Assembly (NCBI GenBank): GCA_946800325.1
Contig: OX326958.1
Span: 8,504,001-8,568,000, forward strand
Reading direction: 5' to 3'
Source: Luzula sylvatica
Taxonomy: Eukaryota > Streptophyta > Magnoliopsida > Poales > Juncaceae
Length of the DNA stretch: 64,000 nt
Both the position numbers and the translations under genes were made by a program. Positions 1-13,400 of the stretch are shown here, one piece after another. How positions within the stretch are numbered: position 1 is the stretch's first letter; every line of letters begins with the position of its first letter. The notes beneath the pieces are model-generated. The model made no database searches and was not told where the DNA came from. It saw only the letters and a list, made by a program, of their open reading frames with translations.

Positions 1-9
1 TTCACAAAC
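1..9. repeat. Tail of a monomer cut by the window edge
   Basis: These nine bases match the last nine positions (116-124) of the consensus monomer, showing that the array runs on to the left of the window. Confidence 0.9.
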
Positions 10-132
10 ACTAAGTAAGTTTGTTTTTCGATTCAAAACAAGTTTTAACGCTTTGAGGAGTTCAAATAACTTGTTTTTAGAACATTTGTATCGTATCTTT
101 TACTACATAACTTTTCACCAAATTTGACATAC
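10..132. repeat. 123-bp monomer with a one-base deletion
   Basis: One base is missing after AACAAG (position 34 region), where nearly all other monomers have AAGATTTTAA. It carries T74 to A (GAACATTTG), a mark otherwise typical of m13, but ends like type x (CATAC). It is probably a hybrid. It is one of only two length variants in the window. Confidence 0.85.
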
Positions 133-1372
133 ACTAAGTAAGTTTGTTTTTCGATTCAAAACAAGATTTTAACGCTTTGAGGAGTTCAAATAACTTGTTT
201 TTAGATCATTTGTATCGTATCTTTTACTACATAACTTTTCAGCAAATTTCACAAACACTAAGTAAGTTTGTTTTTCGATTCAAAACAAGATTTTAAGGCT
301 TTGAGGAGTTCAAATAACTTGTTTTTAGATCATTTGTATCGTATCTTTTACTACATAACTTTTCACCAAATTTCACATACACTAAGTAAGTTTGTTTTTC
401 GATTCAAAACAAGATTTTAACGCTTTGAGGAGTTCAAATAACGTGTTTTTAGATCAATTGTATCGTATCTTTTACTACATAACTTTTCAGCAAATTTCAC
501 AAACACTAAGTAAGTTTGTTTTTCGATTCAAAACAAGATTTTAACGCTTTGAGGAGTTCAAATAACTTGTTTTTAGATCAATTGTATCGTATCTTTTACT
601 ACATAACTTTTCACCAAATTTCACAAATACTAAGAAAGTTTGTTTTTCGATTCAAAACAAGATTTTAACATTTTCAGGAGTTCAAATAACTTGTTTTTAG
701 ATCATTTGTATCGTATCTGTTACTACATAACTTTTCACCAAATTTCACAAACACTAAGTAAGTTTGTTTTTTGATTCAAAACAAGATTTTAACGCTTTGA
801 GGAGTTCAAATAACTTGTTTTTTGATCATTTGTATCGTATCTTTTACTACATAACTTATCACCAAATTTCACAAACACTAAGAAAGTTTGTTTTTCGATT
901 CAAAACATGATTTTCAGGCTTTGAGGAGTTCAAATAACGTGTTTTTAGATCATTTGTATTGTATCTTTCACTACATAACTTTTCACCAAATTTCACAAAC
1001 ACTAAGAAAGTTTGTTTTTCGATTCAAAACATGATTTTAACGCTTTGAGGAGTTCAAATAACGTGTTTTTAGATCAATTGTATCGTATCTTTTACTACAT
1101 AACTATTCACCAAATTTCACAAACACTAAGTAAGTTTGTTTTTCGATTCAAAACAAGATTTTAACGCTTTGAGGAGTTCAAATAACTTGTTTTTAGATCA
1201 TTTGTACCGTATCTTTTACTACATAAGTTTTCACCAAATTTCACAAACACTAAGAAAGTTTGTTTTTCGATTCAAAACAAGATTTTAACGCTTTGAGGAG
1301 TTCAAATAACGTGTTTTTAGAACATTTAAATCGTATCTTTTACTACATAATTTTTCACCAAATTTCACAAAC
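133..1372. repeat. Partial HOR: two x-like monomers then m6-m13 (A form)
   Basis: The monomers at 133 and 257 are near-consensus, x-like copies; the second ends in CATAC, the usual lead-in to m6. From 381 the order is m6, m7, m8 (CATTTTCAGG), m9 (TTGTTTTTTGATC, CTTATC), m10, m11, m12 (TGTACCG) and m13 (AACATTTAAATCG). The m10 copy is private in reading TTTTCAGGC where others read TTTTAAGGC. This is the right-hand part of a 12-mer or 13-mer A unit. Confidence 0.85.
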
Positions 1373-2984
1373 ACTAAGAAAGTTTGTTTTTCGATTCAAA
1401 ACGAGATTTTAACGCTTTGAGGAGTTCAAATCACATGTTTTTATATCATTTGTATGGTATATTTTACTACATGACTTTTCAACAAATTTCACACACGCTA
1501 AGTAAGTTTGTTTTTCGATTCAAAAGAAGATTTTAACGCTTTGAGGAGTTCAAATAACGTGTTTTTAGATCATTTGTATCGTATCTTTAACTACGTAACT
1601 TTTCACTAAATTTTACAAACACTAAGAAAGTTTGTTTTTCTATTCAAAACAAGTTTTTAACGCATTGAGGAGCTCAAATAACGTGTTTTTAGATCATTTG
1701 TATCGTATCTTTTACTACGTAAGTTTTCACCAAATTTTACAAACACTAAGAAAGTTTGTTTTTCTATTCAAAACAAGTTTTTAACGCATTGAGGAGCTCA
1801 AATAACGTGTTTTTAGATCATTTGTATCGTATCTTTTACTACATAATTTTTCACCAAATTTCACAAACACTAAGTAAGTTAGTTTTTCGATTCAAAACAA
1901 GATTTTAACACTTTCAGGAGTTCAAATAACTTGTTTTTAGATCATTTGTATCGTATCTTTTACTACATAACTTTTCACCAAATTTCACATACACTAAGTA
2001 AGTTTGTTTTTCGATTCAAAACAAGATTTTAACGCTTTGAGGAGTTCAAATAACGTGTTTTTAGATCAATTGTATCGTATCTTTTACTACATAACTTTTC
2101 AGCAAATTTCACAAACACTAAGTAAGTTTGTTTTTCGATTCAAAACAAGATTTTAACGCTTTGAGGAGTTCAAATAACTTGTTTTTAGATCAATTGTATC
2201 GTATCTTTTACTACATAACTTTTCACCAAATTTCACAAACACTAAGAAAGTTTGTTTTTCGATTCAAAACAAGATTTTAACATTTTCAGGAGTTCAAATA
2301 ACTTGTTTTTAGATCATTTGTATCGTATCTTTTACTACATAACTTTTCACCAAATTTCACAAACACTAAGTAAGTTTGTTTTTCGATTCAAAACAAGATT
2401 TTAACGCTTTGAGGAGTTCAAATAACTTGTTTTTTGATCATTTGTATCGTATCTTTTACTACATAACTTATCACCAAATTTCACAAACACTAAGAAAGTT
2501 TGTTTTTCGATTCAAAACATGATTTTAAGGCTTTGAGGAGTTCAAATAACGTGTTTTTTGATCATTTGTATTGTATCTTTCACTACATAACTTTTCACCA
2601 AATTTCACAAACACTAAGAAAGTTTGTTTTTCGATTCAAAACATGATTTTAACGCTTTGAGGAGTTCAAATAACGTGTTTTTAGATCAATTGTATCGTAT
2701 CTTTTACTACATAACTTTTCACCAAATTTCACAAACACGAAGTAAGTTTGTTTTTCGATTCAAAACAAGATTTTAACGCTTTGAGGAGTTCAAATAACTT
2801 GTTTTTAGATCATTTGTACCGTATCTTTTACTACATAACTTTTCACCAAATTTCACATACACTAAGAAAGTTTGTTTTTCGATTCAAAACAAGATTTTAA
2901 CGCTTTGAGGAGTTCAAATAACGTGTTTTTAGAACATTTAAATCGTATCTTTTACTACATAATTTTTCACCAAATTTCACAAAC
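1373..2984. repeat. 13-monomer HOR unit, A form (1612 bp)
   Basis: Thirteen monomers in the order m1, m2, m3, m3/m4 hybrid, m5, m6 to m13. The A-form marks are CATTTTCAGG in m8 (2241), AAGGC plus TGTATTG in m10 (2489), ACGAAG at the start of m12 (2737), TGTACCG in m12 and AACATTTAAATCG in m13 (2861). It is the first complete copy of the basic HOR in the window, and the next m1 lies exactly 1612 bp later. The fourth monomer is a hybrid, noted separately. Confidence 0.9.
1745..1868. repeat. Hybrid monomer m3/m4
   Basis: The 5' half is m3 (TCTATTC, AACAAGT, CGCATTGAGGAGCTC) but the 3' end is m4-like (ACATAATTTTTC rather than ACGTAAG). It also lacks the m4 mark TATCC. It therefore joins a second m3 copy to an m4 tail within one monomer, as expected from an exchange between neighbouring m3 and m4. 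Confidence 0.75.
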
Positions 2985-4596
2985 ACTAAGAAAGTTTGTT
3001 TTTCGATTCAAAAAGAGATTTTAACGCTTTGAGGAGTTCAAATCACATGTTTTTATATCATTTGTATGGTATCTTTTACTACATGACTTTTCAACAAATT
3101 TCACACACGCTAAGTAAGTTTGTTTTTCGATTCAAAAGAAGATTTTAACGCTTTGAGGAGTTCAAATAACGTGTTTTTAGATCATTTGTATCGTATCTTT
3201 AACTACGTAACTTTTCACTAAATTTTACAAACACTAAGAAAGTTTGTTTTTCTATTCAAAACAAGTTTTTAACGCATTGAGGAGCTCAAATAACGTGTTT
3301 TTAGATCATTTGTATCGTATCTTTTACTACGTAAGTTTTCACCAAATTTTACAAACACTAAGAAAGTTTGTTTTTCTATTCAAAACCAGTTTTTAACGTT
3401 TTGAGGAGCTCAAATAACGTGTTTTTAGATCATTTGTATCCTATCTTTTACTACATAATTTTTCACCAAATTTGACAAACACTAAGTAAGTTAGTTTTTC
3501 GATTCAAAACAAGATTTTAACACTTTCAGGAGTTCAAATAACTTGTTTTTAGATCATTTGTATCGTATCTTTTACTACATAACTTTTCACCAAATTTCAC
3601 AAACACTAACTAAGTTTGTTTTTCGATTCAAAACAAGATTTTAACGCTTTGAGGAGTTCAAATAACGTGTTTTTAGATCAATTGTATCGTATCTTTTACT
3701 ACATAACTTTTCAGCAAATTTCACAAACACTAAGTAAGTCTGTTTTTCGATTCAAAACAAGATTTTAACGCTTTGAGGAGTTCAAATAACTTGTTTTTAG
3801 ATCAATTGTATCGTATCTTTCACTACATAACTTTTCACCAAATTTCACAAACACTAAGAAAGTTTGTTTTTCGATTCAGAACAAGATTTTAACACTTTCA
3901 GGAGTTCAAATAACGTGTTTTTAGATCATTTGTATCGTATCTTTTACTACATAACTTTTCACCAAATTTCACAAACACTAAGTAAGTTTGTTTTTCGATT
4001 CAAAACAAGATTTTAACGCTTTGAGGAGTTCAAATAACTTGTTTTTTGATCATTTGTATCGTATCTTTTACTACATAACTTATCACCAAATTTCACAAAC
4101 ACTAAGAAAGTTTGTTTTTCGATTCAAAACATGATTTTAACGCTTTGAGGAGTTTAAATAACGTGTTTTTAGATCATTTGTATCGTATCTTTCACTACAT
4201 AACTTTTCACCAAATTTCACAAACACTAAGAAAGTTTGTTTTTCGATTCAAAACATGATTTTAACGCTTTGAGGAGTTCAAATAACGTGTTTTTAGATCA
4301 TTTGTATCGTATCTTTTACTACATAACTTTTCAGCAAATTTCACAAACACTAAGTAAGTTTGTTTTTCGATTCAAAACAAGATTTTAACGCTTTGAGGAG
4401 TTCAAATAACTTGTTTTTAGATCATTTGTATCGTATCTTTTACTACATAAATTTTCACCAAATTTCACAAACACTAAGAAAGTTTGTTTTTCGATTCAAA
4501 ACAAGATTTTAACGCTTTGAGGAGTTCAAATAACGTGTTTTTAGAACATTTATATCGTATCTTTTACTACATAATTTTTCACCAAATTTCACAAAC
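2985..4596. repeat. 13-monomer HOR unit, B form (1612 bp)
   Basis: Order m1 to m13 with true m4 (AACCAG, CGTTTTG, TATCC). The B-form marks are TTCAGAAC plus CACTTTCAGG in m8 (3853), AGTTTAAAT in m10 (4101), plain ACTAAG with TGTATCG in m12 and AACATTTATATCG in m13 (4473). The A and B units share the m1-m7 order and differ in the right half, so they are sister versions of one 13-mer. Confidence 0.9.
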
Positions 4597-5340
4597 ACTA
4601 AGAAAGTTTGTTTTTCGATTCAAAACAAGATTTTAACGCTTTGAGGAGTTCAAATCACATGTTTTTATATCATTTGTATGGTATCTTTTACTACATGACT
4701 TTTCAACAAATTTCACACACGCTAAGTAAGTTTGTTTTTCGATTCAAAAGAAGATTTTAACGCTTTGAGGAGTACAAATAACGTGTTTTTAGATCATTTG
4801 TATCGTATCTTTAACTACGTAACTTTTCACCAAATTTTACAAACACTAAGAAAGTTTGTTTTTCTATTCAAAACAAGTTTTTAACGCATTGAGGAGCTCA
4901 AATAACGTGTTTTTAGATCATTTGTATCGTATCTTTTACTACGTAAGTTTTCACCAAATTTTACAAACACTAAGAAAGTTTGTTTTTCAATTCAAAACCA
5001 GTTTTTAACGCTTTGAGGAGCTCAAATAACGTGTTTTTAGACCATTTGTATCCTATCTTTTACTACATAATTTTTCACCAAATTTCACCAACACTAAGAA
5101 AGTTAGTTTTTCGATTCAAAACAAGATTTTAACACTTTCAGGAGTTCAAATAACTTGTTTTTAGATCATTTGTATCGTATCTTTTACTACATAACTTTTC
5201 ACCAAATTTCACAAACACTAAGAAAGTTTGTTTTTCGATTCAAAACAAGATTTTAACGCTTTGAGGAGTTCAAATAACGTGTTTTTAGAACATTTATATC
5301 GTATCTTTTACTACATAATTTTTCACCAAATTTCACAAAC
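4597..5340. repeat. 6-monomer HOR unit (744 bp)
   Basis: Order m1, m2, m3, m4, m5, m13. It equals the 13-mer with m6-m12 removed (868 bp). Its m4 has TTCAATTC where the 13-mer m4 has TTCTATTC, and its m5 starts ACCAACACTAAGAAAG. These private marks recur in every later standard 6-mer, so those 6-mers descend from one ancestral deletion. The same block returns twice in most 37-mer super-HOR copies. Confidence 0.88.
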
Positions 5341-6952
5341 ACTAAGAAAGTTTGTTTTTCGATTCAAAACAAGATTTTAACGCTTTGAGGAGTTCAAATC
5401 ACATGTTTTTATATCATTTGTATGGTATCTTTTACTACATGACTTTTCAACAAATTTCACACACGCTAAGTAAGTTTGTTTTTCGATTCAAAAGAAGATT
5501 TTAACGCTTTGAGGAGTTCAAATAACTTGTTTTTAGATCATTTGTATCGTATCTTTTACTACATGACTTTTCAACAAATTTCACACACGCTAAGTAAGTT
5601 TGTTTTTCGATTCAAAACAAGATTTTAACGCTTTGAGGAGTTCAAATAACGTGTTTTTAGATCATTTGTATCGTATCTTTAACTACGTAACTTTTCACCA
5701 AATTTTACAAACACTAAGAAAGTTTGTTTTTCTATTCAAAACAAGTTTTTAACGCATTGAGGAGCTCAAATAACGTGTTTTTAGATCATTTGTATCGTAT
5801 CTTTTACTACATAACTTTTCAGCAAATTTCACAAATACTAAGTAAGTTTGTTTTTCGATTCAAAACAAGATTTTAACGCTTTGAGGAGTTCAAATAACTT
5901 GTTTTTAGATCATTTGTATCGTATCTTTTACTACATAACTTTTCACCAAATTTCACATACACTAAGTAAGTTTGTTTTTCGATTCAAAACAAGATTTTAA
6001 CGCTTTGAGGAGTTCAAATAACGTGTTTTTAGATCAATTGTATCGTATCTTTTACTACATAACTTTTCAGCAAATTTCACAAACACTAAGTAAGTTTGTT
6101 TTTCGATTCAAAACAAGATTTTAACGCTTTGAGGAGTTCAAATAACTTGTTTTTAGATCAATTGTATCGTATCTTTTACTACATAACTTTTCACCAAATT
6201 TCACAAACACTAAGAAAGTTTGTTTTTCGATTCAAAACAAGATTTTAACATTTTCAGGAGTTCAAATAACTTGTTTTTAGATCATTTGTATCGTATCTTT
6301 TACTACATAACTTTTCACCAAATTTCACAAACACTAAGTAAGTTTGTTTTTCGATTCAAAACAAGATTTTAACGCTTTGAGGAGTTCAAATAACTTGTTT
6401 TTTGATCATTTGTATCGTATCTTTTACTACATAACTTATCACCAAATTTCACAAACACTAAGAAAGTTTGTTTTTCGATTCAAAACATGATTTTAAGGCT
6501 TTGAGGAGTTCAAATAACGTGTTTTTAGATCATTTGTATTGTATCTTTCACTACATAACTTTTCACCAAATTTCACAAACACTAAGAAAGTTTGTTTTTC
6601 GATTCAAAACATGATTTTAACGCTTTGAGGAGTTCAAATAACGTGTTTTTAGATCAATTGTATCGTATCTTTTACTACATAACTTTTCACCAAATTTCAC
6701 AAACACGAAGTAAGTTTGTTTTTCGATTCAAAACAAGATTTTAACGCTTTGAGGAGTTCAAATAACTTGTTTTTAGATCATTTGTACCGTATCTTTTACT
6801 ACATAACTTTTCACCAAATTTCACAAACACTAAGAAAGTTTGTTTTTCGATTCAAAACAAGATTTTAACGCTTTGAGGAGTTCAAATAACGTGTTTTTAG
6901 AACATTTAAATCGTATCTTTTACTACATAATTTTTCACCAAATTTCACAAAC
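5341..6952. repeat. 13-monomer variant: m1, m2a, m2, m3, x, m6-m13
   Basis: It begins m1 then m2a (5465, ending ATGACTTTTCAAC like m1), an m2 at 5589 that has AAAACAAG instead of AAAAGAAG, and m3 (5713) whose 3' end switches to ACATAACTTTTCAGC. Type x follows at 5837, then an A-form m6-m13. It has 13 monomers but not the same content as m1-m13, so equal length here does not mean equal structure. Confidence 0.8.
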
Positions 6953-9680
6953 ACTAAGAAAGTTTGTTTTTCGATTCAAAAAGAGATTTTAAAGCTTTGA
7001 GGAGTTCAAATCACATGTTTTTATATCATTTGTATGGTATCTTTTACTACATGACTTTTCAACAAATTTCACACACGCTAAGTAAGTTTGTTTTTCGATT
7101 CAAAAGAAGATTTTAACGCTTTGAGGAGTTCAAATAACGTGTTTTTAGATCATTTGTATCGTATCTTTAACTACGTAACTTTTCAGTAAATTTTACAAAC
7201 ACTAAGAAAGTTTGTTTTTCTATTCAAAACAAGTTTTTAACGCATTGAGGAGCTCAAATAACGTGTTTTTAGATCATTTGTATCGTATCTTTTACTACGT
7301 AAGTTTTCACCAAATTTTACAAACACTAAGAAAGTTTGTTTTTCTATTCAAAACCAGTTTTTAACGTTTTGAGGAGCTCAAATAACGTGTTTTTAGATCA
7401 TTTGTATCCTATCTTTTACTACATAATTTTTCACCAAATTTGACAAACACTAAGTAAGTTAGTTTTTCGATTCAAAACAAGATTTTAACACTTTCAGGAG
7501 TTCAAATAACTTGTTTTTAGATCATTTGTATCGTATCTTTTACTACATAACTTTTCACCAAATTTCACAAACACTAACTAAGTTTGTTTTTCGATTCAAA
7601 ACAAGATTTTAACGCTTTGAGGAGTTCAAATAACGTGTTTTTAGATCAATTCTATCGTATCTTTTACTACATAACTTTTCAGCAAATTTCACAGACACTA
7701 AGTAAGTTTGTTTTTCGATTCAAAACAAGATTTTAACGCTTTGAGGAGTTCAAATAACTTGTTTTTAGATCAATTGTATCGTATCTTTCACTACATAACT
7801 TTTCACCAAATTTCACAAACACTAAGAAAGTTTGTTTTTCGATTCAGAACAAGATTTTAACACTTTCAGGAGTTCAAATAACGTGTTTTTAGATCATTTG
7901 TATCGTATCTTTTACTACATAACTTTTCACCAAATTTCACAAACACTAAGTAAGTTTGTTTTTCGATTCAAAACAAGATTTTAACGCTTTGAGGAGTTCA
8001 AATAACTTGTTTTTTGATCATTTGTATCGTATCTTTTACTACATAACTTATCACCAAATTTCACAAACACTAAGAAAGTTTGTTTTTCGATTCAAAACAT
8101 GATTTTAACGCTTTGAGGAGTTTAAATAACGTGTTTTTAGATCATTTGTATCGTATCTTTCACTACATAACTTTTCACTAAATTTTACAAACACTAAGAA
8201 AGTTTGTTTTTCTATTCAAAACAAGTTTTTAACGCATTGAGGAGCTCAAATAACGTGTTTTTAGATCATTTGTATCGTATCTTTTACTACGTAAGTTTTC
8301 ACCAAATTTTACAAACACTAAGAAAGTTTGTTTTTCTATTCAAAACCAGTTTTTAACGTTTTGAGGAGCTCAAATAACGTGTTTTTAGATCATTTGTATC
8401 CTATCTTTTACTACATAATTTTTCACCAAATTTGACAAACACTAAGTAAGTTAGTTTTTCGATTCAAAACAAGATTTTAACACTTTCAGGAGTTCAAATA
8501 ACTTGTTTTTAGATCATTTGTATCGTATCTTTTACTACATAACTTTTCAGCAAATTTCACAAATACTAAGTAAGTTTGTTTTTCGATTCAAAACAAGATT
8601 TTAACGCTTTGAGGAGTTCAAATAACTTGTTTTTAGATCATTTGTATCGTATCTTTTACTACATAACTTTTCACCAAATTTCACATACACTAAGTAAGTT
8701 TGTTTTTCGATTCAAAACAAGATTTTAACGCTTTGAGGAGTTCAAATAACGTGTTTTTAGATCAATTGTATCGTATCTTTTACTACATAACTTTTCAGCA
8801 AATTTCACAAACACTAAGTAAGTTTGTTTTTCGATTCAAAACAAGATTTTAACGCTTTGAGGAGTTCAAATAACTTGTTTTTAGATCAATTGTATCGTAT
8901 CTTTTACTACATAACTTTTCACCAAATTTCACAAACACTAAGAAAGTTTGTTTTTCGATTCAAAACAAGATTTTAACATTTTCAGGAGTTCAAATAACTT
9001 GTTTTTAGATCATTTGTATCGTATCTTTTACTACATAACTTTTCACCAAATTTCACAAACACTAAGTAAGTTTGTTTTTCGATTCAAAACAAGATTTTAA
9101 CGCTTTGAGGAGTTCAAATAACTTGTTTTTTGATCATTTGTATCGTATCTTTTACTACATAACTTATCACCAAATTTCACAAACACTAAGAAAGTTTGTT
9201 TTTCGATTCAAAACATGATTTTAAGGCTTTGAGGAGTTCAAATAACGTGTTTTTAGATCATTTGTATTGTATCTTTCACTACATAACTTTTCACCAAATT
9301 TCACAAACACTAAGAAAGTTTGTTTTTCGATTCAAAACATGATTTTAACGCTTTGAGGAGTTCAAATAACGTGTTTTTAGATCAATTGTATCGTATCTTT
9401 TACTACATAACTTTTCACCAAATTTCACAAACACGAAGTAAGTTTGTTTTTCGATTCAAAACAAGATTTTAACGCTTTGAGGAGTTCAAATAACTTGTTT
9501 TTAGATCATTTGTACCGTATCTTTTACTACATAACTTTTCACCAAATTTCACAAACACTAAGAAAGTTTGTTTTTCGATTCAAAACAAGATTTTAACGCT
9601 TTGAGGAGTTCAAATAACGTGTTTTTAGAACATTTAAATCGTATCTTTTACTACATAATTTTTCACCAAATTTCACAAAC
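6953..9680. repeat. Chimeric 22-monomer block (2728 bp)
   Basis: Order: m1-m5, m6, m7, m8B, m9, m10B (to 8192), then a jump back to m3, m4, m5 (8193-8564), then x and m6-m13 in A form (8565-9680). The m10B to m3 step is found only here. Its monomers from 6953 to 8192 match those at 9681-10920, 2728 bp downstream. Shared rare bases include TTCTATCG (7651 and 10379) and CACAGACAC (about 7690 and 10418). Confidence 0.82.
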
Positions 9681-11292
9681 ACTAAGAAAGTTTGTTTTTC
9701 GATTCAAAAAGAGATTTTAAAGCTTTGAGGAGTTCAAATCACATGTTTTTATATCATTTGTATGGTATCTTTTACTACATGACTTTTCAACAAATTTCAC
9801 ACACGCTAAGTAAGTTTGTTTTTCGATTCAAAAGAAGATTTTAACGCTTTGAGGAGTTCAAATAACGTGTTTTTAGATCATTTGTATCGTATCTTTAACT
9901 ACGTAACTTTTCACTAAATTTTACAAACACTAAGAAAGTTTGTTTTTCTATTCAAAACAAGTTTTTAACGCATTGAGGAGCTCAAATAACGTGTTTTTAG
10001 ATCATTTGTATCGTATCTTTTACTACGTAAGTTTTCACCAAATTTTACAAACACTAAGAAAGTTTGTTTTTCTATTCAAAACCAGTTTTTAACGTTTTGA
10101 GGAGCTCAAATAACGTGTTTTTAGATCATTTGTATCCTATCTTTTACTACATAATTTTTCACCAAATTTGACAAACACTAAGTAAGTTAGTTTTTCGATT
10201 CAAAACAAGATTTTAACACTTTCAGGAGTTCAAATAACTTGTTTTTAGATCATTTGTATCGTATCTTTTACTACATAACTTTTCACCAAATTTCACAAAC
10301 ACTAACTAAGTTTGTTTTTCGATTCAAAACAAGATTTTAACGCTTTGAGGAGTTCAAATAACGTGTTTTTAGATCAATTCTATCGTATCTTTTACTACAT
10401 AACTTTTCAGCAAATTTCACAGACACTAAGTAAGTTTGTTTTTCGATTCAAAACAAGATTTTAACGCTTTGAGGAGTTCAAATAACTTGTTTTTAGATCA
10501 ATTGTATCGTATCTTTCACTACATAACTTTTCACCAAATTTCACAAACACTAAGAAAGTTTGTTTTTCGATTCAGAACAAGATTTTAACACTTTCAGGAG
10601 TTCAAATAACGTGTTTTTAGATCATTTGTATCGTATCTTTTACTACATAACTTTTCACCAAATTTCACAAACACTAAGTAAGTTTGTTTTTCGATTCAAA
10701 ACAAGATTTTAACGCTTTGAGGAGTTCAAATAACTTGTTTTTTGATCATTTGTATCGTATCTTTTACTACATAACTTATCACCAAATTTCACAAACACTA
10801 AGAAAGTTTGTTTTTCGATTCAAAACATGATTTTAACGCTTTGAGGAGTTTAAATAACGTGTTTTTAGATCATTTGTATCGTATCTTTCACTACATAACT
10901 TTTCACCAAATTTCACAAACACTAAGAAAGTTTGTTTTTCGATTCCAAACATGATTTTAACGATTTGAGGAGTTCAAATAACGTGTTTATAGATCATTTG
11001 TATCGTATCTTTTACTACATAACTTTTCAGCAAATTTCACAAACACTAAGTAAGTTTGTTTTTCGATTCAAAACAAGATTTTAACGCTTTGAGGAGTTCA
11101 AATAACTTGTTTTTAGATCATTTGTATCGTATCTTTTACTACATAACTTTTCACCAAATTTCACAAACACTAAGAAAGTTTGTTTTTCGATTCAAAACAA
11201 GATTTTAACGCTTTGAGGAGTTCAAATAACGTGTTTTTAGAACATTTATATCGTATCTTTTACTACATAATTTTTCACCAAATTTCACAAAC
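9681..11292. repeat. 13-monomer HOR unit, B form
   Basis: Complete m1-m13 order with B-form m8 (TTCAGAAC), m10 (AGTTTAAAT) and m13 (TTATATCG). Its m1 has AAAAAGAG and TTTTAAAGC, shared with the m1 at 6953. The m11 at 10921 carries GATTCCAAAC, CGATTTGAGG and GTGTTTATAG, of which CGATTTG recurs near 19021 and 26833. Confidence 0.85.
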
Positions 11293-12656
11293 ACTAAGAA
11301 AGTTTGTTTTTCGATTCAAAACAAGATTTTAACGCTTTGAGGAGTTCAAATCACATGTTTTTATATCATTTGTATGGTATCTTTTACTACATGACTTTTC
11401 AACAAATTTCACACATGCTAAGTAAGTTTGTTTTTCGATTCAAAAGAAGATTTTAACGCTTTGAGGAGTTCAAATAACGTGTTTTTAGATCATTTGTATC
11501 GTATCTTTAACTACGTAACTTTTCACCAAATTTTACAAACACTAAGAAAGTTTGTTTTTCTATTCAAAACAAGTTTTTAACGCATTGAGGAGCTCAAATA
11601 ACGTGTTTTTAGATCATTTGTATCGTATCTTTTACTACGTAAGTTTTCACCAAATTTTACAAACACTAAGAAAGTTTGTTTTTCAATTCAAAACCAGTTT
11701 TTAACGCTTTGAGGAGCTCAAATAACGTGTTTTTAGGTCATTTGTATCGTATCTTTTACTACATAACTTTTCACCAAATTTCACATACACTAAGTAAGTT
11801 TGTTTTTCGATTCAAAACAAGATTTTAACGCTTTGAGGAGTTCAAATAACGTGTTTTTAGATCAATTGTATCGTATCTTTTACTACATAACTTTTCAGCA
11901 AATTTCACAAACACTAAGTAAGTTTGTTTTTCGATTCAAAACAAGATTTTAACGCTTTGAGGAGTTCAAATAACTTGTTTTTAGATCAATTGTATCGTAT
12001 CTTTTACTACATAACTTTTCACCAAATTTCACAAACACTAAGAAAGTTTGTTTTTCGATTCAAAACAAGATTTTAACATTTTCAGGAGTTCAAATAACTT
12101 GTTTTTAGATCATTTGTATCGTATCTGTTACTACATAACTTTTCACCAAATTTCACAAACGCTAAGTAAGTTTGTTTTTCGATTCAAAAGAAGATTTTAA
12201 CGCTTTGAGGAGTTCAAATAACTTGTTTTTTGATCATTTGTATCGTATCTTTTACTACATAACTTATCACCAAATTTCACAAACACTAAGAAAGTTTGTT
12301 TTTCGATTCAAAACATGATTTTAAGGCTTTGAGGAGTTCAAATAACGTGTTTTTAGATCATTTGTATTGTATCTTTCACTACATAACTTTTCACCAAATT
12401 TCACAAACACTAAGAAAGTTTGTTTTTCGATTCAAAACATGATTTTAACGCTTTGAGGAGTTCAAATAACGTGTTTTTAGATCAATTGTATCGTATCTTT
12501 TACTACATAACTTTTCACCAAATTTCACAAACACGAAGTAAGTTTGTTTTTCGATTCAAAACAAGATTTTAACGCTTTGAGGAGTTCAAATAACTTGTTT
12601 TTAGATCATTTGTACCGTATCTTTTACTACATAACTTTTCACCAAATTTCACAAAC
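11293..12656. repeat. 11-monomer HOR unit, first copy (1364 bp)
   Basis: Order m1, m2, m3, m4/x hybrid, m6, m7, m8, m9, m10, m11, m12, with m13 missing before the next m1. The m9 copy (12161) starts GCTAAG and has AAAAGAAG, both m2 marks, so it is an m2/m9 hybrid. The same 11-mer recurs at 19353 and 27165. Confidence 0.83.
11665..11788. repeat. Hybrid monomer m4/x with AGGTC mark
   Basis: The 5' half is m4 (TTCAATTC, AACCAG, GAGCTC) and the 3' half is x (TATCG, ACATAACTTTTCACC, ending CATAC). It also carries TTTTAGGTC. The same hybrid is found at 19725 and 27537, both with TATAG instead of TATCG. So one crossover made the 11-mer, and the later two copies share a further change. Confidence 0.78.
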
Positions 12657-13400
12657 ACTAAGAAAGTTTGTTTTTCGATTCAAAACAAGATTTTAACGCT
12701 TTGAGGAGTTCAAATCACATGTTTTTATATCATTTGTTTGGTATCTTTTACTACATGACTTTTCAACAAATTTCACACATGCTAAGTAAGTTTGTTTTTC
12801 TATTCAAAAGAAGATTTTAACGCTTTGAGGAGTTCAAATAACTTGTTTTTAGATCATTTGTATCGTATCTTTTACTACATAACTTTTCAGCAAATTTCAC
12901 AAATACTAAGAAAGTTTGTTTTTCGATTCAAAACATGATTTTAAGGCTTTGAGGAGTTCAAATAACGTGTTTTTAGATCATTTGTATTGTATCTTTCACT
13001 ACATAACTTTTCACCAAATTTCACAAACACTAAGAAAGTTTGTTTTTCGATTCAAAACATGATTTTAACGCTTTGAGGAGTTCAAATAACGTGTTTTTAG
13101 ATCAATTGTATCGTATCTTTTACTACATAACTTTTCACCAAATTTCACCAACACGAAGAAAGTTAGTTTTTCGATTCAAAACAAGATTTTAACACTTTCA
13201 GGAGTTCAAATAACTTGTTTTTAGATCATTTGTATCGTATCTTTTACTACATAACTTTTCACCAAATTTCACAAACACTAAGAAAGTTTGTTTTTCGATT
13301 CAAAACAAGATTTTAACGCTTTGAGGAGTTCAAATAACGTGTTTTTAGAACATTTATATCGTATCTTTTACTACATAATTTTTCACCAAATTTCACAAAC
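12657..13400. repeat. Chimeric 6-mer m1, m2, m10, m11, m5, m13
   Basis: Same length as the standard 6-mer but a different content. The m2 (12781) has TTCTATTC and ends with an x-like CAGC...AAAT tail. It is followed by m10A (AAGGC, TGTATTG), m11, then m5 starting ACGAAGAAAGTTAG (13153) and m13. The m1 has TTTGTTTGG, a mark shared only with the copy at 15757. Confidence 0.83.
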
